From contig CANHGM010000014.1 of the NCBI GenBank assembly GCA_947460345.1, positions 16,073-80,072 on the forward strand: 64,000 nucleotides of DNA. Direction: 5' to 3'. This document shows positions 18,954-25,236 of this stretch, piece after piece. The number at the start of each line of letters is the position of its first letter. The first letter of the stretch is position 1. A model generated the notes under the pieces. It was not told where the DNA came from. It ran no database searches and was given only the letters and a program-made list of their open reading frames with translations. The position numbers and the translations under genes are program-made. Source of the DNA: Bacteroidota bacterium (GTDB lineage: Bacteria; Bacteroidota; Bacteroidia; UKL13-3).

Positions 18954-19155
18954 CAGTACAATTATCTTGAAAAGTTGATAAATTTAATTCCAAGAAAGTG
19001 GCAATTTTCAATATCGTCTCCAAGCAAGTTTTATGCGGCCTTTTTTCTATTTTGCTATATGCTTGTTGTGAGATGTTTAATTGTTGAGCAATATATTCTT
19101 GGCTATAGCCTTTTTTTTGCCTTTCAATTCTAATGAGTGCACCAATATTTTGCAT
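18940..19155 (-). CDS. Small XRE-family (Cro/CI-type) helix-turn-helix regulator
   Basis: Seventy-one residues, almost entirely one HTH_3 domain: IGALIRIERQKKGYSQEYIA, then a helix-turn-helix with QQLNISQQAYSKIE, then LETILKIATFLELNLSTF. There is no effector domain. It has its own promoter (TTTG 19217-19220, 19-bp spacer, TATATTTG 19190-19197). It overlaps the start of the 1084-residue T9SS protein by 14 bp. The intergenic region ahead of it carries a cluster of GTTGTA/TACAAC half-sites, the best candidate operators in the window. It probably regulates itself with its downstream gene, and perhaps the divergent S74-domain gene (inference). Confidence 0.88.
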   Translation of the reverse strand: MQNIGALIRIERQKKGYSQEYIAQQLNISQQAYSKIEKRPHKTCLETILKIATFLELNLSTFQDNCTDEKV

Positions 19156-19189
19156 ATAATAAATAAATAAATTCTTTGACTTTGAATAA

Positions 19190-19220
19190 CAAATATAGTG
19201 AATGCAGTTTCTTTTCCAAA
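19190..19220 (-). promoter_or_regulatory. Promoter of the XRE regulator / T9SS type B operon
   Basis: A minus-strand TTTG (19217-19220) and TATATTTG (19190-19197) are separated by exactly 19 bp, a near-ideal Bacteroidota promoter. The predicted start is near 19183, giving a 28-nt leader. Confidence 0.7.
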
Positions 19221-19243
19221 TTTTATTTTATTTAATCGCTATA

Positions 19244-19290
19244 TACAACTTATTGTTGTAGGTTACAATTTGCCGGTTGTATTTTACAAC
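19244..19290. promoter_or_regulatory. Candidate tandem operator: two 15-bp palindromes with clustered half-sites
   Basis: Five GTTGTA/TACAAC-type half-sites lie in 47 bp: TACAAC 19244, GTTGTA 19255, TACAAT 19264, GTTGTA 19276 and TACAAC 19285. They form the palindromes 19255-19269 (GTTGTA-N3-TACAAT, one mismatch) and 19276-19290 (GTTGTA-N3-TACAAC, perfect). Their centres, 19262 and 19283, are 21 bp apart, two helical turns. They lie between the XRE promoter and the divergent S74-domain gene, and border a weaker plus-strand element CATATTTG at 19290-19297. The geometry suits a dimeric HTH repressor binding cooperatively. The cognate protein is inferred, not shown. Confidence 0.6.
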
Positions 19291-19307
19291 ATATTTGATG
19301 TGTTTAG

Positions 19308-19325
19308 TTTGATTAATTAATCAAA
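19308..19325. promoter_or_regulatory. Perfect 18-bp palindrome upstream of the S74-domain gene
   Basis: TTTGATTAATTAATCAAA is perfectly self-complementary and lies 32 bp before the ATG at 19358. It could be a second regulator site. In AT-rich DNA a chance palindrome of this length is uncommon but possible. Confidence 0.35.
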
Positions 19326-19357
19326 TATTTGTAACTTAAAAATTAACACCAACTCAC

Positions 19358-21445
19358 ATGAAAACAAAAAATCTTACTGACTTTATGTCAAGATGCAGAA
19401 CGACACTTCTTCAAAGAAAAATTTTCCTAATTTTCTTCATAATTAGTTCCTCCACTTATTCGCAGACATGGAATGACCCAGCCGGACCGGTCCTGAATTC
19501 AATTATCAATAGAGATGGAGATGTGAATATTGGTAATCCAACTTCAGGTTCTTCAGCAGTAAATCCCACTAATATCAAACTATGCGTAGACGCAAACGCA
19601 TTTGGTTCAACAGCAAATTTTGGTCATTGGCAAAGCGGCACATTTGGTTCCTTTCTTAGTGGCAATACTTGGATGCAATTGGGTCTTTTCCAACCTTCCT
19701 TATGGGGTTCAAACCATTATGGAAAACAATTGGGATGGGGTATGTATGGTTTAACATTTGGATTGTCAAATCCTAGTTCCTCAAACAAGAATGCATATAT
19801 AACTTGGAGTAATAATGACGAAAACGGAAACAACGATTTTCACTTTCAGTTTAACAATACAGTTACAAGTTATCAAAAAGATGTGATGTCATTAATGAGT
19901 ACTGGTTTAGTAGGTATAAATAACATCAATCCTTCTGTTCGTATACATGTGTTAGATGAAGCCAATTCTGGCAATGGTGGAGTAGTAGCTCGTTTCGAAA
20001 ATACTAATCCAATTGTCATTACTGTACCTCCTAGTGCTCCTGCTCCACCATATTACGAAGCAGCAATTGAAATAAAAAGTGCAATGGGCACTGCTCAATA
20101 TAGAGTTACTGAATCTGGTGTTTATTTAGGTAGTATCTTTGGTTTTTCATCTCCTTATACGGGTGATTTGAATCTGACAACAGGAAATAATAGCACAAGG
20201 GTAACTATTTCTGATGCTAATGGAGGCTTAGGAATAGGTACTCCAATTCCTTCTGAAAAACTGCATGTAGATTATGGAAATGTTATAATGGATAAATGGT
20301 ATTTTGATACTCGTTATAGTTCAAGTAGCGATTTTTTGAAAATAGCACCAATTAGCGGAGGTTCACCTAATTATTCAAGAGCTATTAGTTTAGAAAGTTC
20401 TTCTGGGAATTTTAACGTGGCAAGTTTAGCAGGTGCTTCAACTAGAATTTTAGGAGTAGATGCCTCAGGAACATTAACTACAACTGGTATAGGTAACTTA
20501 ACATATACAGGTTCTACTTTAAGTATCACTGGTGGTGGTTCTGTTACGATTCCATCAAGTGCAGATGATTTGGGAAATCATATTGCAACGACTAATTTGA
20601 ATATGAATGGAAAAGATATTGGAAATGTAGTTACATTAACAACCTCAGGTAACACAACACTTGGAGGTAATTTAACTGTAAGCAACACCACCACAATTGG
20701 CGGTAATTTAATTTCACACAACATATTACCATTATTCGACAATAGTTATAACTTTGGCTCAAGTAGCAATAGATTTAAAGAAATATTTTGCTCTAACAGT
20801 ACCATTAATACATCTGATGAAAGATTAAAGAAAAATATTGCAGATTTGAACTATGGTCTTTCTACAATACAAAAACTTAGACCAGTAAGCTTTAATTGGA
20901 AAGAAGAAGATAATGGAACAAGACTTGGTTTTATTGCTCAAGAGTTAGAAAAAGTAATCCCTGAAGTTGTATATAAAGAAGATAATGAAAGTTATTTGGG
21001 TGTTAGATATAGCGAGATTATACCCATTCTTGTTAAAGGAATTCAAGAGCAACAATCACTTATAGAAAAACAAAGTGAAGAAATTAAAATATTAAAGAAC
21101 AAAGTAGAATGTTTAAATCCATGTGATGTTAATTCAAATTTAAAAAATGACACCAAAAAACTTGCGAATTTAACTGAAATTTTCTCGCCTCGTTTAGAAC
21201 AAAATGTACCAAATCCTTTTGGCAGTAATAGTACAATCAAGTATTATTTGCCTGAAGGTTTTCAGAAGGGAATGATTCTTGTCAGCGATTTGAATGGAAA
21301 GCAAATTAAAAAATATGATGTGAATCCTGGTAATGGTCAAATAGAAATTAATGGTAGAGAATTTTCCGCTGGAACATATTTATATACTTTAATTAGCAAT
21401 GATAAAGAAATAGATACTAAGAAAATGATTATAGTAGGACAATAA
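19358..21445 (+). CDS. T9SS type A surface fibre protein with S74-type intramolecular chaperone domain
   Basis: A 695-residue exported protein with a long N-region and hydrophobic core (about 20-35, ending TYSQ). A repetitive beta-rich stalk (about 40-480) contains GIGTPIPSEKLHVDYG and NTTLGGNLTVSNTTTIGGNL, as in trimeric tail-fibre-like proteins. A Peptidase_S74-type chaperone domain starts at SDERLKKNI; Ser486 and Lys491 have the five-residue spacing of the phage endosialidase catalytic dyad. A coiled coil (about 560-595) and a T9SS type A domain from NVPNPFGSN (about 613) follow. It is divergent from the XRE/T9SS type B unit. If autocleavage occurs as in phage fibres, the chaperone and sorting domain would separate from the stalk. 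The carbohydrate or cell target is unknown. Confidence 0.85.
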   Translation: MKTKNLTDFMSRCRTTLLQRKIFLIFFIISSSTYSQTWNDPAGPVLNSIINRDGDVNIGNPTSGSSAVNPTNIKLCVDANAFGSTANFGHWQSGTFGSFLSGNTWMQLGLFQPSLWGSNHYGKQLGWGMYGLTFGLSNPSSSNKNAYITWSNNDENGNNDFHFQFNNTVTSYQKDVMSLMSTGLVGINNINPSVRIHVLDEANSGNGGVVARFENTNPIVITVPPSAPAPPYYEAAIEIKSAMGTAQYRVTESGVYLGSIFGFSSPYTGDLNLTTGNNSTRVTISDANGGLGIGTPIPSEKLHVDYGNVIMDKWYFDTRYSSSSDFLKIAPISGGSPNYSRAISLESSSGNFNVASLAGASTRILGVDASGTLTTTGIGNLTYTGSTLSITGGGSVTIPSSADDLGNHIATTNLNMNGKDIGNVVTLTTSGNTTLGGNLTVSNTTTIGGNLISHNILPLFDNSYNFGSSSNRFKEIFCSNSTINTSDERLKKNIADLNYGLSTIQKLRPVSFNWKEEDNGTRLGFIAQELEKVIPEVVYKEDNESYLGVRYSEIIPILVKGIQEQQSLIEKQSEEIKILKNKVECLNPCDVNSNLKNDTKKLANLTEIFSPRLEQNVPNPFGSNSTIKYYLPEGFQKGMILVSDLNGKQIKKYDVNPGNGQIEINGREFSAGTYLYTLISNDKEIDTKKMIIVGQ

Positions 21446-21468
21446 GTTTTAAAGATTAGTTAAATTCA

Positions 21469-21504
21469 AAAGGTCAATTATATTAATATATAGTTGGCCT
21501 TTTT
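21469..21504. terminator. Bidirectional intrinsic terminator
   Basis: A 15-bp stem (21469-21483 with 21488-21502, two G-U pairs) with a TAAT loop lies between the convergent S74-domain and Rieske genes, with T-rich flanks in both directions. Confidence 0.85.
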
Positions 21505-21506
21505 CT

Positions 21507-21863
21507 TTACCACAACTTCCACCACTTCTTAGTTCCCTCTTTTTCAAATCCTATATATACCCCATCTTTTCTAGTTTCAACTGGAAAAGTCTGCACAGCA
21601 TCGCCTTGTTTTTCATCTCCTTTGCCTGTTTTTAAATCATATTTATATCTGTGATACGGACAAATTACTTTTCCTTCTTCATTGCATTGCCCTATGCCCA
21701 ATCTTCCATTAGCATGTGGGCATTTGTCGCTCACCGCAAAATAACCTTCTGGTAACCTACCTAAACATATCATATGGTCATTCACATCTATGGTCCTCAC
21801 TGAGAACAACAGTTGTGGCTCAGCTCCATGCATTTTAAAGTCATATATTTTGTGCCATTCCAT
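21507..21863 (-). CDS. Rieske [2Fe-2S] ferredoxin-like protein
   Basis: A small cytoplasmic Rieske protein of 118 residues from the ATG at 21863. Cluster ligands appear as CPH (Cys48, His50) and CPYH (Cys68, His71) with a 17-residue spacer, the canonical Rieske arrangement. There is no membrane anchor or oxygenase catalytic domain, so it is probably a soluble electron carrier or oxygenase-associated ferredoxin. A perfect TATATTTG element at 21875-21882 puts transcription initiation near 21868, inside an upstream ATG (21869), so the second ATG was chosen. It may be a single-gene unit. Confidence 0.88.
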   Translation of the reverse strand: MEWHKIYDFKMHGAEPQLLFSVRTIDVNDHMICLGRLPEGYFAVSDKCPHANGRLGIGQCNEEGKVICPYHRYKYDLKTGKGDEKQGDAVQTFPVETRKDGVYIGFEKEGTKKWWKLW

Positions 21864-21874
21864 ATTCATATGTG

Positions 21875-21882
21875 CAAATATA
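21875..21882 (-). promoter_or_regulatory. -7 element TATATTTG of the Rieske gene
   Basis: A perfect TAnnTTTG match. The inferred transcription start near 21868 favours translation from 21863 over 21869. Confidence 0.5.
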
Positions 21883-21950
21883 TATATTCTAATTGTTTTT
21901 TTGTTTCTTCATTTTTCTATATTTTGTTTGACGTATAATTGCAGATTCAA

Positions 21951-23084
21951 ATGAAAACCAAAATTATATTTTTTATCGTTTCTTTTTATATTCTGATAGC
22001 CTTTTTTTGGTGGGGATATTCGTTGATAAACCTCAGAACCTTAGAAGTAGATAACGAAAAGAAAAATTTATACGAACAGGCCGAAAACTGTAAGCACCAA
22101 CTCATAGATACTTTATATAAACAACAAGGCTCTATTAAGTCGGCATATATTCAACAAAAATTCAATCAAATCAATAAAAACAATATCTTTAAGTTAACCA
22201 TTCAAAATGATAAACTAGATGCTGAAACAGGTTTTGATAACTATATATATATATCACCCCAACAATCTATAATCCAAAAACAAGACGAATATTTAAAAAG
22301 AAAAATATCCCAATATATAGGGGAAGGTGTTTTCTTTATTATACTTTTGGTATGGGGTATGATACTTTTATATAGAAATGTCCAAGAAAGATTAAACTTA
22401 AAACAACAGCAAAACAATTTTATTTTGGCTGTAACCCACGAATTGAAAACACCTGTAGCCAGTGTTAAACTTATGCTCGAAACACTTCAAAAAAGAACTA
22501 TCCCTGATGAATATAGAGAAGAGTTAACTCATGGGGCCATTCAAGATATTGATAGATTAGAAAAACTGGTAGAGAATGTATTGCTTACAGCTAAAATCGA
22601 TGGCTTTAAGTATGATTATCAAAAAGAAAAAATAGACTTGCAAGAACTGTTAGAAGAGAAAGTGTCTACATTTGAACGTATCAATTCTAAAAATCAATAT
22701 TTCAGATTTACATGTAGTGGAGAAGCTTATATATATGCCGATTTGTTTGCCATCAATACCGTGTTTGAGAATTTGATTTCGAACAGTGTTAAATATGCCC
22801 CTGAAGATTCCCAAATTGATATTGAATTATGGACTAAAAATGATGAAGTCATAGTGAGCATTAAAGACGAAGCACCGCTTATAGCATTAGAAGAAAGGGA
22901 TAAAATATTTAGTAAATTTTACCGAATTGGTAATGAAAATACCCGCTCATCTAAAGGCACAGGTTTAGGTTTGTATATAGTGAAACAAATTGTAGAACAA
23001 CACCATGCTCATATATATATAACCACCGACGATACTCAAACTCACAATTTATTTGTGGTTGAATTTGAACAGTATCATTCTTAA
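21951..23084 (+). CDS. Membrane sensor histidine kinase
   Basis: From ATG 21951 it has 377 residues (an in-frame TTG lies 12 bp earlier). Two transmembrane helices (about 4-22 and 126-142) bracket a periplasmic sensor region of about 100 residues with no recognised ligand domain. The HisKA domain carries the phospho-acceptor in THELKTP (His163). The ATPase domain shows the N box (FENLISNSVKYAP) and the G2 box GTGLGLYIVK. The gene for the matching OmpR-type response regulator starts 76 bp downstream, so this is a two-component system. The signal is unknown. Confidence 0.93.
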   Translation: MKTKIIFFIVSFYILIAFFWWGYSLINLRTLEVDNEKKNLYEQAENCKHQLIDTLYKQQGSIKSAYIQQKFNQINKNNIFKLTIQNDKLDAETGFDNYIYISPQQSIIQKQDEYLKRKISQYIGEGVFFIILLVWGMILLYRNVQERLNLKQQQNNFILAVTHELKTPVASVKLMLETLQKRTIPDEYREELTHGAIQDIDRLEKLVENVLLTAKIDGFKYDYQKEKIDLQELLEEKVSTFERINSKNQYFRFTCSGEAYIYADLFAINTVFENLISNSVKYAPEDSQIDIELWTKNDEVIVSIKDEAPLIALEERDKIFSKFYRIGNENTRSSKGTGLGLYIVKQIVEQHHAHIYITTDDTQTHNLFVVEFEQYHS

Positions 23085-23159
23085 TAATTTATTTGACAAT
23101 TATCAGACAAGTATATAAAATTATTGTTGTTTCTTGCACAAAGTAATCTACTTAATGTT

Positions 23160-23861
23160 ATGACTAAAAAAAGAATTCTTATAGCCGAAGACGAAGACAG
23201 TATCAGAAATTTAGTAAAGTATAATTTAGAAGCTGAAGGACACAGCGTAACTACTGCTGAGAATGGCTTAGAGGCCATGAAACGATTTAAAGAAGGTAGA
23301 TACGATTTGGCTATTTTAGACATCATGATGCCTGAAATTGATGGATATTCAGTTTGTGAATCTATCAGATTAGTCGACTCACATATACCTGTATTGTTTT
23401 TATCAGCTAAGAGCAGTGGTGAGAGCAGGGTTAAAGGTTTGAAGTTAGGGGCAGACGATTTTCTTTCAAAACCTTTTCACTTAGAAGAGTTGATTATACG
23501 TGTGAATAGATTGCTTTCTAAACATACCCAAGAAGATGTTAAACCAAGTTTAATCGAATACTCATTCGGAGATAAAAATTATATCAATTTTGATAAGTAT
23601 GAAGCCATAGGTGTGAATGGGCCATTTAAATTAACCAAGAAAGAAGCATTACTTTTAAAACTATTAATAGAATATAAAGGGGAAGTTGTGAGCAGAGAAA
23701 AAATTCTTACTACAGTTTGGGGATACTCAGTTTTTCCAGCTACTAGAACCATTGACAATTTCATCTTATCATTCAGAAAATATTTTGAACCTGACCCTAA
23801 AAATGCCCAGTATTTTATATCGTTAAGAGGGGTAGGATATAAGTTTGTGATTCCTGAATAA
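23160..23861 (+). CDS. OmpR/PhoB-family response regulator
   Basis: From ATG 23160 (an in-frame TTG at 23124 would add 12 unconserved residues) the protein has 233 residues. The receiver domain has the acidic pair in AEDED (10-13), the phospho-acceptor Asp54 in LDIMMP, and the Lys in LSKPF. The C-terminal winged helix includes LTKKEALLLKLL, REKILTTVWGY, RTIDNFILSFRKYFE and the terminal RGVGYKF. It is paired with the histidine kinase immediately upstream. Targets cannot be deduced. Confidence 0.95.
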   Translation: MTKKRILIAEDEDSIRNLVKYNLEAEGHSVTTAENGLEAMKRFKEGRYDLAILDIMMPEIDGYSVCESIRLVDSHIPVLFLSAKSSGESRVKGLKLGADDFLSKPFHLEELIIRVNRLLSKHTQEDVKPSLIEYSFGDKNYINFDKYEAIGVNGPFKLTKKEALLLKLLIEYKGEVVSREKILTTVWGYSVFPATRTIDNFILSFRKYFEPDPKNAQYFISLRGVGYKFVIPE

Positions 23862-23880
23862 AAGAATTCAATACCCATAA

Positions 23881-23912
23881 AAAAATCCTTTCAAATGACT
23901 GAAAGGATTTTT
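23881..23912. terminator. Bidirectional terminator between response regulator and TlpA-like gene
   Basis: A perfect 13-bp stem (23881-23893 with 23900-23912) with a 6-nt loop. A-rich and T-rich ends give U-tracts on both strands, appropriate for the convergent genes on either side. Confidence 0.9.
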
Positions 23913-23932
23913 TTATATATCAAAAAATGTAA

Positions 23933-25099
23933 TTATTCTCCTAAAAGTTCTTTTAACTTTTTATCTAATTCTTCTCCTCTTAAATTAGTCGCTACTATTT
24001 TACCTTCTTTGTCTAGTAAAATTGAAAATGGAATAGAGTTGATGTTGTATTTTCTGCAAACATCACTTTGCCATCCTTTCAATTCACTCACATGTTTCCA
24101 AGTTAAATTGTCTGCTTCTATCGCCGTTTTCCATTTATTTGAATTGTCGTCAAGCGATACGCCCAATATTTCAAATCCTTTGCTGTGGTATTTTTTATAT
24201 GCTTTTACTACATTTGGGTTTTCCATTCTGCATGGGCGGCACCAACTTGCCCAAAAATCTACCAATACATACTGGCCTCTCAAGCTACTTAATTTAATCA
24301 TTTCTCCTTTAGGATCAGGTAAGTTGATATCACTCATTACCCTACCAATGGCAGTAGCTCCAGCACTTTCTATTAAGTCATGCAACATATCATAGTGCTT
24401 TAATCCTTTATATTGTTTTTCGTATTTTTTATCTAATGTTTCATAAAAACTATACTCTTCTCTGATATATGCCGGAAGGTCTAAATCTTGAGTTGGTAAC
24501 ATAAACATCGCTCCAAAAACTCCCGCAGCACTTGCTGGTTGTTCAGTAATCATTTTCATGATTTTGTCTTTTCTGCCATTCATGATAGACATAAACTCTG
24601 TCATCACCACCTGCTTTGATGAGTCGTCAGTTGGCATCTTAGGGTATCTTTTTTGTAAGTCGTCTAGCTTTTTAAAATGTTCTCTTCCTATATCTACAAG
24701 TTCTTTTAGTTTTTTATTTTCTTCGCTTCCTTTTACTTCGTATATCTCTTTTTTATCTGAATCTATAATGACTTTGATTTTTGTTACTGAGTCTAAATAA
24801 ATAGGAATATCTCCTCCATCATATCTCAACAAAAAGAAACTTCTGCTGTTGAAAATACCTTTGATAGTAAAATTACCTTCTTCATCTGTTTTGGTGCTGT
24901 CAAATGCTTTCAAGCCAGATGGGAGCAACTCATCTATACTTACTTTTTGTCCTGCTAGTTTGTTTTTAAAAGTTCCTTCTATGATAAAACCCTTGCCAGT
25001 AAAACTAGATTCTTCATTCTCGCCTCCATTGCAACTTAGCAAAGTAAAACAAGTAAGTACGGTGATAAAAATTGATTGTAAAAACGACTTATATTTCAT
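23933..25099 (-). CDS. TlpA/ResA-like thioredoxin-domain lipoprotein
   Basis: A 388-residue lipoprotein with lipobox LLSC (Cys23). An N-terminal DUF4369-like beta domain (about 36-125) contains FIIEGTFKNKLAGQKV and DEEGNFTIKG. A helical linker follows, then a C-terminal AhpC/TSA thioredoxin domain (about 255-388) with active site WCRPC (286-290). Such proteins reduce disulfides in the periplasm, for example in cytochrome maturation or oxidative-stress repair. No cytochrome genes are nearby, so the client is unknown. The TATATA-rich region upstream separates it from cphA, which is divergent. Confidence 0.9.
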   Translation of the reverse strand: MKYKSFLQSIFITVLTCFTLLSCNGGENEESSFTGKGFIIEGTFKNKLAGQKVSIDELLPSGLKAFDSTKTDEEGNFTIKGIFNSRSFFLLRYDGGDIPIYLDSVTKIKVIIDSDKKEIYEVKGSEENKKLKELVDIGREHFKKLDDLQKRYPKMPTDDSSKQVVMTEFMSIMNGRKDKIMKMITEQPASAAGVFGAMFMLPTQDLDLPAYIREEYSFYETLDKKYEKQYKGLKHYDMLHDLIESAGATAIGRVMSDINLPDPKGEMIKLSSLRGQYVLVDFWASWCRPCRMENPNVVKAYKKYHSKGFEILGVSLDDNSNKWKTAIEADNLTWKHVSELKGWQSDVCRKYNINSIPFSILLDKEGKIVATNLRGEELDKKLKELLGE

Positions 25100-25236
25100 G
25101 CTACAAATAAAGTATAATAATTTGAGATAACCTACAAATTCAAATAGAGCTGAAGATACTTTCTATTTTATATTTTGAAATACGAGAATAATAGCGTTCA
25201 TTCGCTGTTAGATTATACTTTACAAATTATATATAT

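Noticed and set aside
23895..24395. Plus-strand frame of 166 codons opposite the TlpA-like gene
   Set aside because: It lies wholly within a clear thioredoxin-domain gene on the other strand and shows no protein features.
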